Source: DASZHA01 sp035938265
Lineage (GTDB): Bacteria; Chloroflexota; Dormibacteria; DASZGP01
Direction of reading: 5' to 3'
NCBI GenBank assembly: GCA_035938265.1
Contig: DASZHA010000058.1
Location: 1 to 64,000 of the forward strand
DNA length: 64,000 bases
Shown: piece after piece, positions 15,889 to 25,596 of the stretch
How the letters are laid out: every line of letters starts with the position of its first letter
How positions within the stretch are numbered: position 1 is the stretch's first letter
The notes under the pieces: generated by a model
Seen by the model: only the letters and a program-made list of their open reading frames with translations
What the model was told of the DNA's origin: nothing
Database searches by the model: none
Program-made: the position numbers and the translations under genes

Positions 15889-18209
15889 CCGGGGTCACGA
15901 TGGCGACCGGCAGCCCGGACGTCAACCAGTTCTTCTTCAGCTCCATCGCCGGCTCGCTGATCGTCGCGGCGCTGGCCTTCTTCCTCTTCAAGATCACGCA
16001 GTTCGTCACGGTGCTGCGCATCGGTAGCTCTGACCAGCGTTTCGACCGGATCCCCGAGCGCGTGATGGCGGTGGTCACCGGGGTCGGTGCCCACGACCGG
16101 ATGGTGCGCCGCAAGTACTCGGGAGTCCTGCACCTCTTCGTGTTCTACGGCTTTGTGCTACTGGGGACGTCGATCTTCCAGGTCTTCGCCGAGGCCACCC
16201 TACCCGGGTTCAAGCCCGATCCGCCGCTGGTCAACAGCCTCATCGCCTTGATCCAGGACCTCTTCGCCGTCCTGGTCCTCATCGGCGTGGGCATGGCGCT
16301 CTACAACCGGCTCTTCATCCACCCGCTCCGCTACAAGGGCAGCCACGAGGACGACGGCTTCCGCATCCTCATCGGCATCGCGCTGGTGATGCTGACGCAG
16401 CTGTCGGTCACCGGCAGCCGCCTCAACCTCAATGCCAACTCGGCCTACGGCTTCGACCCCTCCACCAACTGGCGGCCGGTGTCGCAGGTGGTGTCGGCGA
16501 TCTTCAGCGCCGTCGGCGTCAACGCCCAGAGCGCCGACTTCGTCCACCACGCCGCGCTGCTGGCCAACATCGTCGTGGTGCTGGCGTTCCTCGCCTACCT
16601 GCCGACCTCCAAGCACCAGCACATCTACCTGGCCATCGAGAACATCTTCCTGCGCAACCTCAACCCCATCGGGGCGCTGCCCAAGCTCGACATCGAGAAC
16701 GCCGAGCACTATGGCGCCAGCCGCATCGAGCACTTCAGCTGGAAGCACCTGCTCGACACCTACACCTGCACCGAGTGCGGCCGGTGCCAGGACCAGTGCC
16801 CCGCCTACCTGACCGACAAGCCGCTCTCGCCAAAGATGCTGATCATGGACCTGCGCGACCACCTCCACGATCACGCGCCCGACCTGATCCGACTGTCGGG
16901 GCTGCCGGAGAAGGAGAAGGCCGAGGTCGCCGCCCAGGTCGACGCCGAGCACCCTGAGCACAAGCCACTGATCGGCGGCACCATCCTCGAGGAGACGCTG
17001 TGGTCCTGCACGATGTGCGGCGCCTGCATGAGCGAGTGCCCGGTCCTGATCGAGCACGTGCCCAAGATCGCCGACATGCGCCGGTCACTGGTGCTGGAGG
17101 AGTCGAAGATGCCCAAGCAGGCCGAGGGGGCGCTGCGCAGCATCGAGACCTCGGGCAACCCGTACCAGCTCTCCAACCAGAACCGGGCCGACTGGGCCGC
17201 GGACCTGGGCGTCCAGACCTACGCCGAGCACCCCGACGCCGAGTACCTGTACTTCGTCGGCTGCGCCGCCAGCTTCGACGAGGCCAACCAGAAGGTGGCC
17301 ACCTCGATCGTCAAGATCCTGCAGGCGGCGGACATCGATTTCGCCATCCTGGGCAAGGAGGAGACATGCAACGGCGACCCGGCCCGTCGCATCGGCAACG
17401 AGTACCTCTTCCAGATGCAGGCCGAGGCCAACATCACCACCTTCAAGAACTACAAGGTCAAGAAGGTGCTGACCGGGTGCCCCCACTGCTTCAACACCCT
17501 CAAGAACGAATACCCCCAGTTTGGCTTCGACGCCGAGGTCATCCACCACACCGAGTTCATCCAGACGCTGATCGACGATGGCCGGCTCAAGCTCGACCCC
17601 CTTGCCGAGTCGGTCCTGCGGGGCAAGACCGTGACCTACCACGACCCCTGCTACCTTGGCCGGTGGAACGGCGTCTACGAACCTGGCCGCCGGGTGCTGG
17701 AGCACATCCAGGGGCTGGAGCAGATCGAGATGCACCGGCACGGCCGGCAGGCCTTCTGCTGCGGCGCCGGTGGCGGCCGGATGTGGATGGAGGAGACGCT
17801 GGGCAAGCGCATCAACCGCGAGCGGATGCAGCACGCCGCCGAGGTCGATGCCGACCTGGTGGCCACGGCCTGCCCCTTTTGCCTGACCATGATGATGGAG
17901 GGCGCCACCAGCCAGAACCTGCCCATCGACGTCGCCGACGTGGCCCAGATGGTGGCCACCCAGCTGCCGGACGACAAGCGGGTGCCGCTGCAGTTCGGCA
18001 AGCACGACGACGTGGCGCCGATGCTGGAAGTGTTCCCGCCCAAGCGGACGGTGCCCAACGCCAACGATGTTCACCCCTTTGACCCGGTGCCCCGACCGGC
18101 GCTACTGCACGAGCTCAAGGTCGGGCCCGAGGACCTGGTGCCAATCGCCATGCCCCACATCCCAGACCCGGCCGACGTGAACGGCGGCGAGGCCCCGACC
18201 GGGCATTAG
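15885..18209 (+). CDS. Membrane iron-sulfur ETF:(mena)quinone oxidoreductase, FadF-like
   Basis: 774 residues. N-terminal about 240 residues carry several membrane helices of the NarI/HdrE type with the haem-ligand-like histidines scattered in them. Two 4Fe-4S motifs follow, CTECGRCQDQCP (about 294-305) and CTMCGACMSECP (about 374-385). Then come two CCG domains: CAAS...GCPHC and DPCYLGRWN...CCGAGGG...CPFC, which bind the noncubane clusters seen in heterodisulfide reductase. This is the layout of Bacillus FadF/YwjF and the EMO family, thought to pass electrons from acyl-CoA dehydrogenases via ETF to quinone. Coupling to enoyl-CoA hydratase by ATGA overlap fits. No etfAB genes are in the window. 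Confidence 0.88.
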   Translation: MTGVTMATGSPDVNQFFFSSIAGSLIVAALAFFLFKITQFVTVLRIGSSDQRFDRIPERVMAVVTGVGAHDRMVRRKYSGVLHLFVFYGFVLLGTSIFQVFAEATLPGFKPDPPLVNSLIALIQDLFAVLVLIGVGMALYNRLFIHPLRYKGSHEDDGFRILIGIALVMLTQLSVTGSRLNLNANSAYGFDPSTNWRPVSQVVSAIFSAVGVNAQSADFVHHAALLANIVVVLAFLAYLPTSKHQHIYLAIENIFLRNLNPIGALPKLDIENAEHYGASRIEHFSWKHLLDTYTCTECGRCQDQCPAYLTDKPLSPKMLIMDLRDHLHDHAPDLIRLSGLPEKEKAEVAAQVDAEHPEHKPLIGGTILEETLWSCTMCGACMSECPVLIEHVPKIADMRRSLVLEESKMPKQAEGALRSIETSGNPYQLSNQNRADWAADLGVQTYAEHPDAEYLYFVGCAASFDEANQKVATSIVKILQAADIDFAILGKEETCNGDPARRIGNEYLFQMQAEANITTFKNYKVKKVLTGCPHCFNTLKNEYPQFGFDAEVIHHTEFIQTLIDDGRLKLDPLAESVLRGKTVTYHDPCYLGRWNGVYEPGRRVLEHIQGLEQIEMHRHGRQAFCCGAGGGRMWMEETLGKRINRERMQHAAEVDADLVATACPFCLTMMMEGATSQNLPIDVADVAQMVATQLPDDKRVPLQFGKHDDVAPMLEVFPPKRTVPNANDVHPFDPVPRPALLHELKVGPEDLVPIAMPHIPDPADVNGGEAPTGH

Positions 18210-18220
18210 TCCTATTTTCG

Positions 18221-18240
18221 TTACACCCGCGCTGGGGTAA
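18221..18240. terminator. Small imperfect hairpin in the fadF-patatin gap
   Basis: TTACACCC and TGGGGTAA can pair around GCGC with one bulge, just after the FadF-like stop (18209). The right arm overlaps TAAGCT (18238-18243), the -10 candidate of the patatin gene, so the structure could be chance. Weak evidence. Confidence 0.25.
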
Positions 18241-18252
18241 GCTCCCGGACAA

Positions 18253-19338
18253 ATGCCAAAGCGGGTGGCGCCAGCGAGGAAAGCGCCCACCGTCGGGTTG
18301 GTGCTCGGGGCGGGTGGCTTTGTCGGCGGAGCATGGCTTACGGGCGCGCTGCTGGCTCTGGAGGACCTGACCGGCTGGCGGCCGTGGCGGGCGGACCACA
18401 TCGTGGGAACCTCCGCCGGCGCCGCGATCGCCGCCATGGTCGCCGGTGGGGCGGCTCCGGAGGAGATCCCCGAGCTCTTCTACGGCGAGGGCCTCGAGGA
18501 GCTGCGTGAGCAGCCGGGGCAGATGGCTCGACCCCGGGGCGCAACCTTCCGCTGGCGGGAGGGCTGGCAGCCCGCGCTGGGCTCACCGCGCCTGGTGTGG
18601 GACGCGCTTCGCAATCCCGGCAGCGTGCCCGCGGGTGTGGCCATGGCGGCGCTGCTTCCCCGCGGCTTCGTCGACACCGAGCCCATCAAGGAGATGGTCC
18701 GCCGGGTGGTACCCGAGGGGTGGGCACCGCACCGCCGGCTCTGGATCGTGGCCTGCGACCTCGACACCGGCATCCGGGTCCCGTTCGGGGCCGAGGAGGC
18801 GCCCCCCACCGACCTGGCTGCCGCGGTGGCGGCGTCCTGCGCCATCCCCGGGTTCTATGGACCGGTGCGGATCGAGGGGCGCGACTACGTCGACGGCGGC
18901 TGCTGGTCGACCTCCAACCTCGACATGCTCAAGCAAGCCGGACTTGACATCGTTGTCTGCCTCAACCCCACCTCATCGGCGCTGCCCGGGGAGCGCTGGC
19001 ACGAGCGGCTGCGCAACGTCTACCGGGCCGCCAACGGCCGCCGCCTGGACCGCGAGGCCGCCATCGTCGAGCAGGCCGGCAGCGAGGTGGCGCTGGTGCA
19101 GCCGGGGCCGGATGACATCCTGGCGATGGGCAACAACTACATGCGGTCAAGCAACCTGGACCGGGTCACCGACGTGGCCCGCGAGAGCGTCGGCCGCCAG
19201 CTGGAGCAGACCCACTCATGGCTGCTGGACACGCTGCGGGTGCGTCCGACGGAGAAGCGGGCTAGGGAAGGCATCATCGTCCGGACGCTGTCACGGATTT
19301 CGACGAAGCGGCCCGCAAGGCAGGCCAGGACGGCCTAA
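18253..19338 (+). CDS. Patatin-like phospholipase
   Basis: 361 residues. The catalytic dyad of patatins is visible: GTSAG with Ser54 (nucleophile elbow) and DYVDGG with the aspartate at about 215. The oxyanion loop is LGAGGFVGGAWLTG (18-31), a variant of the usual G-G-x-K/R-G with the basic residue lost, replaced by a Gly/Phe/Val-rich loop. The expected activity is lipid acyl hydrolysis. No signal peptide, so cytoplasmic. TAAGCT (18238-18243) ends 9 nt before the ATG and there is no ribosome binding site, suggesting leaderless transcription. It converges with the NYN-domain gene. Confidence 0.85.
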   Translation: MPKRVAPARKAPTVGLVLGAGGFVGGAWLTGALLALEDLTGWRPWRADHIVGTSAGAAIAAMVAGGAAPEEIPELFYGEGLEELREQPGQMARPRGATFRWREGWQPALGSPRLVWDALRNPGSVPAGVAMAALLPRGFVDTEPIKEMVRRVVPEGWAPHRRLWIVACDLDTGIRVPFGAEEAPPTDLAAAVAASCAIPGFYGPVRIEGRDYVDGGCWSTSNLDMLKQAGLDIVVCLNPTSSALPGERWHERLRNVYRAANGRRLDREAAIVEQAGSEVALVQPGPDDILAMGNNYMRSSNLDRVTDVARESVGRQLEQTHSWLLDTLRVRPTEKRAREGIIVRTLSRISTKRPARQARTA

Positions 19339-19414
19339 GCGCCGGCCAAGCAGGCCAAACCAGCCTGCATCGGTGTAGCGACCCTCCAACTCCTATCGCG
19401 TCAGCCTGGCCCCG

Positions 19415-21064
19415 CTAGGCGGGGGATGGTTCTTTGTCGTCGACCGCTTCCGCCGCCCCGGGCGCCTGGGCCGATGAGGCCTGGGGGTCCGGTTCAGGGT
19501 CGCTGGTCGTTTCAGTCTTGGTTGACCGGGAGGTGCGGGCCTTGGCCCGGGTCCCAGTGGTCTTCCGCGCGGCCGGCCGTCTCTTGGACGGGGCCTTGGC
19601 GGTTTCCTCGGTCTCGCCGGGTTTCTCCGAGACCGCGGGGGCTCCGCTGACCCAGCGGAAGGGGGTTGTTGGTGCTTCGGCGGGGGCGGCGGCCGCCGGC
19701 TCCTCGGCTTCCGCCGCGGCCACCTCGGCCTCCACCTCGACCACCCCTTCTGGGGCGGCTTCGGTGGTCATCTGTTCGGTCGCTACGGCCTCCGATGAGA
19801 TCGCGCTGGCAGGCTCCTCGGGAGCCGCCGTTGGACCGGCTGCCTCTGCTTCGGCTGCGCGCGGCTCGCGGGCCGTGCCGCGTGCCGGCCGCGGCGAGCG
19901 CGGCAGGCGGGGCTTGGCCTCGGGCCGGTTGACACCGGCTGTCAGGCGTTGCACCAGCGGGTTATCGAGGACCAGCTCTCCCGTGGGCACCTGGATGGCG
20001 CCGCGGGATCGCATTTCGCGCTTGAAGAGGCCCATGGCCTCCAGCCGGTCGAGCCGGGTGGGGATCTCCTTACGGGTCCCGCCCAGCGAGCCGGCCTTGG
20101 AGCGCAGTACTTCCTCGATGGTCTTGATCGTGTTGAAACCCGATCGGCCCGGCGGCATCAAGAAGATCTCGACGATGAGCTTCTTCTCGAATTCGTCAGG
20201 CTCGCTTCCAGGTGCGACCGGGGGGAGCTCCTGCGGTTGGCGGGAGCGGCCCGGGGTGCGAGGCGATGCCGCGGGGCGCCCGCCCGTCGGGGCCGGTCCT
20301 GCCGTGGCGCGCGTCCTGGGTGAGCCGGATGGTGACGATGACCGGCTGCGCTGCAGCTCGGTTGCGCGCAGTCGCCTCGGGGCGGCTGGCGGGGGTGTCA
20401 CCGCTGGCAGCGTGCTGGTCGGGGCGGGGGCGGCTGGCTCCTTCTTGTTGAAGAGAGCGCCGAGTATCCCGCCGCGCTTCTTGGGCCGGGCCGATTCCTG
20501 GTCCACGGCTGCCTGCTGGGCATCGAGGTCGGCGCGAGTGACCAACGGTCGGGTCATGCGACCCAGCTCACCGGTCATATCGACGTCCTGCCTCGTGATC
20601 GGGTCCCTGGCGTCCGCCGCGTTCATGAGGTCCAGCGATGTGCTGGTGCTCTGAACTCCGCTGACGATCACCTTCCGGCCGAAACGGCGGCGGAGGGTGG
20701 CGACCATGCGGACGAAGTCGGCGTCGCCGGTCATCAGGACGAAGGTGTCGACGTCCTGGTTGTCGATGGCTTCCAGGAACATGTCGATAACCATGTGCAT
20801 GTCGGCCGAGCTCTGGCGGCGACCGCCGCTGATCTTGCTCGGGGCGTGAATGGGCTCGATCCCGGCGGCGAAAAGCAGCCGGTCCTGAAACTCCTTCGGA
20901 TGCCCGGTGAAGTCGGCATACGCGCGAGCGGTGACGACACGGCCGTACTTGCTGGCCTTGTTCATCAGCTTCTGCGGATGGAGCTCACCACCGAAATGCT
21001 GTCGGATCCCGATGCGGATGTTGTCGAAGTCGATAAATAGAGCGACTTTGTTGTTGTCTGGCAA
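19415..21064 (-). CDS. NYN-domain (PIN-like nuclease) protein with long low-complexity tail
   Basis: 549 residues. Residues 1-165 form a NYN/LabA-like domain: ALFIDFDNI with Asp12 and Asp14, and VLMTGDADFVRM with Asp114 and Asp116, the acidic residues that bind metal in PIN/NYN RNases. About 285-375 (DEFEKKLIVEIFLMPPGRSG to IQVPTGELVLDN) looks like a winged-helix unit and could bind nucleic acid. Both linkers and the last 170 residues are Pro/Ala/Arg- then Ala/Glu-rich and probably disordered. The start is TTG at 21064; the strong AAGGAGG upstream is about 13 nt away, longer than usual, so the start is not certain. RNA processing or turnover is the best guess. Confidence 0.82.
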   Translation of the reverse strand: MPDNNKVALFIDFDNIRIGIRQHFGGELHPQKLMNKASKYGRVVTARAYADFTGHPKEFQDRLLFAAGIEPIHAPSKISGGRRQSSADMHMVIDMFLEAIDNQDVDTFVLMTGDADFVRMVATLRRRFGRKVIVSGVQSTSTSLDLMNAADARDPITRQDVDMTGELGRMTRPLVTRADLDAQQAAVDQESARPKKRGGILGALFNKKEPAAPAPTSTLPAVTPPPAAPRRLRATELQRSRSSSPSGSPRTRATAGPAPTGGRPAASPRTPGRSRQPQELPPVAPGSEPDEFEKKLIVEIFLMPPGRSGFNTIKTIEEVLRSKAGSLGGTRKEIPTRLDRLEAMGLFKREMRSRGAIQVPTGELVLDNPLVQRLTAGVNRPEAKPRLPRSPRPARGTAREPRAAEAEAAGPTAAPEEPASAISSEAVATEQMTTEAAPEGVVEVEAEVAAAEAEEPAAAAPAEAPTTPFRWVSGAPAVSEKPGETEETAKAPSKRRPAARKTTGTRAKARTSRSTKTETTSDPEPDPQASSAQAPGAAEAVDDKEPSPA

Positions 21065-21231
21065 TAAAGGTTCTGTGCCTCCTTAATGGCACGGCTACAG
21101 GCTGATGCCCATGGCCGGGTAGGAGGCTGACGCGAATATGGAGTTGTGAGGGTGCTGGGGTGAGTGTACTTGACACCTGGTCCCAGGCCCTCGATTCTGC
21201 TCAGCCCACGGGCGATCTAGTCTTTTGACCT

Positions 21232-22002
21232 GTGAGTGGCTCGATCAACTTCGACAACGCGGCCGAGTTCTATGACGCCACGCGCTCGCTGCCGCCGGAG
21301 GTGCAGGCGCAGGTCACCGAGATCCTGATGCCGGAGCTGGCGGGACGCGGACCGGTGCTGGAGATCGGCATCGGCACGGGGCGGATCGCGCTCCCGCTGG
21401 CGGCGCGCGGGGTGAACCTGACCGGCGTCGACATCTCGGAGGCGATGCTGGCGCGGCTGGGTGAGAAGGCTGACGCCCTGGGGCTGCAGGTGCCGGCGCG
21501 GATCGCCGACGCCACCGATCTGCCGTTTGCGGACAACAGCTTCGACGCCGGGATTGCCTGCCACGTCTTTCACCTCGTCCGTGACTGGCCCAGCGCGGTG
21601 ACGGAGCTGGTGCGAGTGGTCGCCCCCGGGGGCGTGATCCTGGTCGAGGCTGATTCCAGCGGCGGCCTGCGGAGTCGCTTCCGGGACCGGGTCTCGGAGA
21701 TCGTGGGCGATGAGCGGGTGACGCCGGACCGGCTCAACACGGCCGAGGTCGAGGCCAGGTTCCTGGAGCTGGGGGCGACCGTGCGCCACCTGCCGGTGGT
21801 CAGATGGGAGCGCGAGCGGACCGTGCGCGGCGCGCTGGACGAGCTGGCCAGCAACCAGTGGTCGATGACCTGGTCGATCGCCGAGGCGTTGCCCGCGGTG
21901 GTGGAGCAGCTGACCCGCGAAGAGGAGGCGGCGCGCGGGGACCTTGACACGCCGATCGTCGAGGAGCAGCGGATCGCGTGGCGCGCCTACGACCTGCCCT
22001 GA
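21232..22002 (+). CDS. SAM-dependent methyltransferase (class I)
   Basis: 256 residues. The SAM-binding motif I is VLEIGIGTGRIALPLA, followed by the acidic motif II in TGVDISEAMLARL and DATDLPFADNSFDAGI (motif post-I/II). This is the Methyltransf_11/UbiE-like arrangement. Substrate unknown. It starts with GTG; TAGTCT (21218-21223) ends 8 nt before it, so the mRNA is probably leaderless. It is first of a run with an acyl-CoA synthetase 15 nt downstream. Confidence 0.85.
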   Translation: MSGSINFDNAAEFYDATRSLPPEVQAQVTEILMPELAGRGPVLEIGIGTGRIALPLAARGVNLTGVDISEAMLARLGEKADALGLQVPARIADATDLPFADNSFDAGIACHVFHLVRDWPSAVTELVRVVAPGGVILVEADSSGGLRSRFRDRVSEIVGDERVTPDRLNTAEVEARFLELGATVRHLPVVRWERERTVRGALDELASNQWSMTWSIAEALPAVVEQLTREEEAARGDLDTPIVEEQRIAWRAYDLP

Positions 22003-22016
22003 GAGAATTACGCACC

Positions 22017-23951
22017 GTGGACGAAGACGTTTTCTGGCGCCCCAATGCCGAGCAGATGGCGCGGAGCAGGATGGCGTCGCTGATGCGCCGGATGGGGGCA
22101 GCCGACTACGCCGACCTGGTGCGCAAGGGGGCTGAGGACATCGACACCTTCTGGAAGGAGGCGGTGGAGGACATCGGCATCGAGTGGTATGAGCCGTACA
22201 AGGCCGTGCGCGACTCGAGCCGGGGAATCGAATGGACGACCTGGTTCACCGGCGGGCGGCTGAACCTGGTCCACAACTGCCTCGACAAGCAGGTCCGTGA
22301 CCGGCCCAACGCGGTGGCGCTGATCTCCGAGTACGAGGACGGCAAGGTCAAGCGCTACACCTACACCGACCTCGATCGCGAGGTGGTTCGGCTGGCGGCG
22401 GCGATGAAGGCGCTGGGCGTGGAACGTGGCGACACCGTCGGGCTCTTCCTGCCGATGATCCCAGAGGTCGTGTTTGCGCTCCTGGCCACGGCGAAGATCG
22501 GGGCGGTGTTCATCCCCCTGTTCAGTGGCTACGGCCCGGACGCGGTGGCGGTGCGGCTGGCCGACTGCGAGGCCAAGCTGCTGGTCACCGCCGACGGCTT
22601 TCTGCGGCGGGGGTCGGTGGTGCCGATGAAGGAGACCGCTGACGCCGCCCTGGCGGGAGCGCCGAGCGTGCAGAACGTGCTGGTGGTGCGCCGGACGGGG
22701 CGGGACGTGCCATGGGTCAAGGGGCGGGATGTCTGGTACGACGAGGCGGTCAAGGGCACGACCCCAGGGGTCGCCACCGAGTCGATGGCGTCGGAGGACC
22801 CCTGCATGCTGATCTACACCTCGGGGACGACGGGCAAGCCCAAGGGCTGCGTCCATGTCCACTGCGGCTTCCCCATCAAAGGCGCCCAGGACATGGCCCA
22901 CGCGATGGACTTCGGCGAGCATGACCGCATGTTCTGGTTCACCGACATCGGCTGGATGATGGGGCCCTGGGAGATCATGAGCGCGCTGGCCCTGGGTGGC
23001 AGCTTCGTGACCTACGAAGGCAGCCCCGACTACCCTGGGCCCGACCGGATCTGGGACATCGTCGAGCAGCACAAGGTCACCCATCTGGGCATATCCCCGA
23101 CGGCGGTGCGGTCCCTGATGCGCTTTGGCGAGAAGCCCCTCCAGGACCACGACCTGTCCAGCCTGCGCATGATCGGCTCCACCGGCGAGCCCTGGAACCC
23201 CGACCCCTGGAAGTGGGCCTTCCAGAACATCGGGGGCGGCCGTATACCTCTACTTAATTACTCCGGCGGGACCGAGATCTCGGGAGGCATCCTGGGTGGC
23301 AACTTCCACACCGTCTGCAAGCCATGCGCCTTCAGCGGCCCGGTACCGGGGATGGCGGTCGACGTCGTCGACTCCGAGGGCAACCCGGTGCGCGGTGAGG
23401 TGGGGGAGCTGGTGCTGCGCCAGCCGTGGCCGGGGATGACGCGAGGATTCTGGCGTGACCCCGAGCGCTACATCGCGACGTACTGGTCGCGCTGGCCCGG
23501 GCTCTGGTACCACGGCGACTTCGCCGAGCTGGACGACGACGGCCTCTGGTACATTCTCGGCCGCTCCGACGACACCATCAAAGTGGCGGGCAAGCGGATC
23601 GGGCCGGCGGAGGTCGAGTCGGCGCTGGTCTCCCACCCCGCCGTCCAGGAGGCGGCCGCGATCGGGGTGCCCGACGAGCTCAAAGGCGAGAAGCTGGTGG
23701 GCTTCGTCATCCTTCGGCCGGGCGAGGAGCCGCGGCCGGGACTGGAAGAGGAGCTCAAGGCCCAGGTGGCCCGCGCCCTGGGCAAGTCGCTCAAGCCCGC
23801 CGCGGTCCACCCCGTGACGGACCTGCCCAAGACCCGCAACGCCAAGATCATGCGTCGCGTGATCCGAGCCGCCTACCTGGGTGAGAACCCAGGGGACCTG
23901 ACCTCGCTGGAGAACCCGGCCGCCATCGACGGCATCACGGCCCTCCGCTAG
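22017..23951 (+). CDS. Acyl-CoA synthetase (AMP-forming), Acs-like but without the acetate-specific motif
   Basis: 644 residues, the length of acetyl-CoA synthetase. Adenylation motifs: YTSGTTGKPKG (A3), STGEPWNPDPW, YHGDFAELDDDGLWYILGRSDD with the hinge region, KVAGKRIGPAEVES, and the acylatable lysine near the end in KTRNAKIMRRV. At the place where acetyl-CoA synthetases have WWQTE, this protein has NYSGGTEISGG, so the acyl pocket should be wider and acetate may not be the substrate. I placed the start at GTG 22017 (VDEDVFWRPN), 15 nt after the methyltransferase; the upstream ATG at 21978 would overlap it. The stop overlaps the GTG of the cyclase gene. Confidence 0.9.
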   Translation: MDEDVFWRPNAEQMARSRMASLMRRMGAADYADLVRKGAEDIDTFWKEAVEDIGIEWYEPYKAVRDSSRGIEWTTWFTGGRLNLVHNCLDKQVRDRPNAVALISEYEDGKVKRYTYTDLDREVVRLAAAMKALGVERGDTVGLFLPMIPEVVFALLATAKIGAVFIPLFSGYGPDAVAVRLADCEAKLLVTADGFLRRGSVVPMKETADAALAGAPSVQNVLVVRRTGRDVPWVKGRDVWYDEAVKGTTPGVATESMASEDPCMLIYTSGTTGKPKGCVHVHCGFPIKGAQDMAHAMDFGEHDRMFWFTDIGWMMGPWEIMSALALGGSFVTYEGSPDYPGPDRIWDIVEQHKVTHLGISPTAVRSLMRFGEKPLQDHDLSSLRMIGSTGEPWNPDPWKWAFQNIGGGRIPLLNYSGGTEISGGILGGNFHTVCKPCAFSGPVPGMAVDVVDSEGNPVRGEVGELVLRQPWPGMTRGFWRDPERYIATYWSRWPGLWYHGDFAELDDDGLWYILGRSDDTIKVAGKRIGPAEVESALVSHPAVQEAAAIGVPDELKGEKLVGFVILRPGEEPRPGLEEELKAQVARALGKSLKPAAVHPVTDLPKTRNAKIMRRVIRAAYLGENPGDLTSLENPAAIDGITALR

Positions 23952-25525
23952 TGGCCGCCCCCAAGTCGGCGACGCGCGCCGCCCGGGGCGCGCGGGCGGC
24001 GGTCAAGGCGCCGGCCAAGCAGGCGGCCGCGGCGGCCGACGCCACCCGGGCGGCGGTGGCGGCACCTGCCGAGGGCGCCAAGCAGGTGGCCCGGGCGCCC
24101 CAGAAAGCAGCGCGACGGGCGCGCCGAAGCCTGACGGGCAAGAAGCTGTCCAAGACCGCGATCGACCTGATGATCGGTGCCATCCCCGGCGAGGTGGTGC
24201 GCGACATGGCCCAGGTGAGCGCGCCACTGGCGCGTTACAGCGGCGCCAGCAGCGTCAGCGCGGCGCTGCTGGCGAGGTCGATGCAGGTGCTGGCCCAGCC
24301 GCCAACGTCGGGCGCGGTCAGCGACGCCATGACCCTGGGCCAGATCGCCGAGCTGGTGGGACGCTCCCGGCAGGCGCTGACGGGATGGGCTGGCGCCGGC
24401 CTGCTGGGCGAGCCCAAGAAGGTGGGCCGAACCAAGCGCTGGGGCCGCGACGCCCTGGAGCGCGCCCGGCTGGTCGACTACCTGCTGCGCCATGGCGCCG
24501 TCCCCGAGGAGCTCTTCGAGGCGGCCGCCAACAACCAGCTGGCATTGACGGTCCTCAAACGATCGATTGGCCGCCCGGCCACCACCACCCGGGAAGAGGC
24601 GGCCGCCGCCGCCGGGGTACCGCCTGAGCTGCTGGCGCGATTCACCCGGGCGCTCGGCGCGGCGCCGGGCGAGCCTGACGAGCCGGTCTACACCGACAGC
24701 GAGATGGATGCCCTCCGGCTGCTGGGGGCGATGAGGTCGGTGTACTCCGACGACGACCTGGTCGAGGTGGCTTCGGTGGTGGGCCGGGCCACGCATGAGA
24801 TCGCCGAGGCCTTCCTTGAGCTCTTCCGCCGCCGCTTCACGCGGCCCTTCGCCGACGCCGGCGCCAGCGAGCTGGAGATGATGCTGCGCCTGGCGACGGT
24901 GATCGAGCTGACCGTGCCCACCACGGGCCCGCTGCTGGAGATGATCCTGCGTCGTCAGCTGGAGGCCTCTGCCCTGGAGGAAACCATCCTCGAGGTGGAG
25001 CACCAGGCCGGCGGTCTCGACGGCACCATCGAGCAGGCGGTGGGCTTCGCCGACATCGTCGGCTTCACCAGCGCCTCGGTCCGAATGAACGCGCTGGAGG
25101 TGTCGCAGATGGCGGAGAAGCTGCTCCACGCCGCCGAGGAGGCGACCCTCGGCCGCAGCGCGCGCATCGTCAAGAGCATCGGCGACGCGGTGATGTTCAC
25201 GGCTCCCGACCTGCTCACGGCGGGCGCCGTCGCCGCCGACCTGCTGGAGGCCGCGGCTGCCAGCGGCCTACCGCCCGTCCGCATCGGCGTCGCCTATGGG
25301 CCGATGCTGCGCGCCTACGCCGACTTCTTCGGCCGCACCGTCAACGTCGCCTCGCGGTTGACCGAGATCGCCCCCGCGGGCGGCATCCTCGCCGCCAAAC
25401 CCGAGCGGCACATCAGCGACCACGATTGGAATGCGGCCGGCCTCAGCGTTCAAGACGGCGGCAAGAAGCGCCTGCGTGGCGTCGACGGCCGCGTCCCTGT
25501 CCTCCGGCTCAAGCGCCTCGGGTAG
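23951..25525 (+). CDS. Class III adenylate/guanylate cyclase with helical regulatory domain
   Basis: 524 residues. The first 60 are an Ala/Lys/Arg-rich basic stretch of the type seen in DNA- or envelope-binding tails. About 125-190 looks like a MerR-type helix-turn-helix (LGQIAELVGRSRQALTGWAGAGLLG). A helical adenylate-cyclase regulatory region follows (about 235-345). The catalytic domain (about 355-524) has metal-binding aspartates in GFADIVGFTS and IGDAVMF, and the VNVASRLTEIA helix with the Asn/Arg pair that stabilises the transition state, so it should be active. Substrate-specifying residues were not resolved. It starts at GTG 23951, overlapping the acyl-CoA synthetase stop by one base, so the two are coupled. 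Confidence 0.85.
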   Translation: MAAPKSATRAARGARAAVKAPAKQAAAAADATRAAVAAPAEGAKQVARAPQKAARRARRSLTGKKLSKTAIDLMIGAIPGEVVRDMAQVSAPLARYSGASSVSAALLARSMQVLAQPPTSGAVSDAMTLGQIAELVGRSRQALTGWAGAGLLGEPKKVGRTKRWGRDALERARLVDYLLRHGAVPEELFEAAANNQLALTVLKRSIGRPATTTREEAAAAAGVPPELLARFTRALGAAPGEPDEPVYTDSEMDALRLLGAMRSVYSDDDLVEVASVVGRATHEIAEAFLELFRRRFTRPFADAGASELEMMLRLATVIELTVPTTGPLLEMILRRQLEASALEETILEVEHQAGGLDGTIEQAVGFADIVGFTSASVRMNALEVSQMAEKLLHAAEEATLGRSARIVKSIGDAVMFTAPDLLTAGAVAADLLEAAAASGLPPVRIGVAYGPMLRAYADFFGRTVNVASRLTEIAPAGGILAAKPERHISDHDWNAAGLSVQDGGKKRLRGVDGRVPVLRLKRLG

Positions 25526-25596
25526 GGCGCTCCGGCGCGCCCGCGATTTGCCTTAGACTGAGCGACGCGAGTTCACTTGACCCCTGAGGAGGTGCG

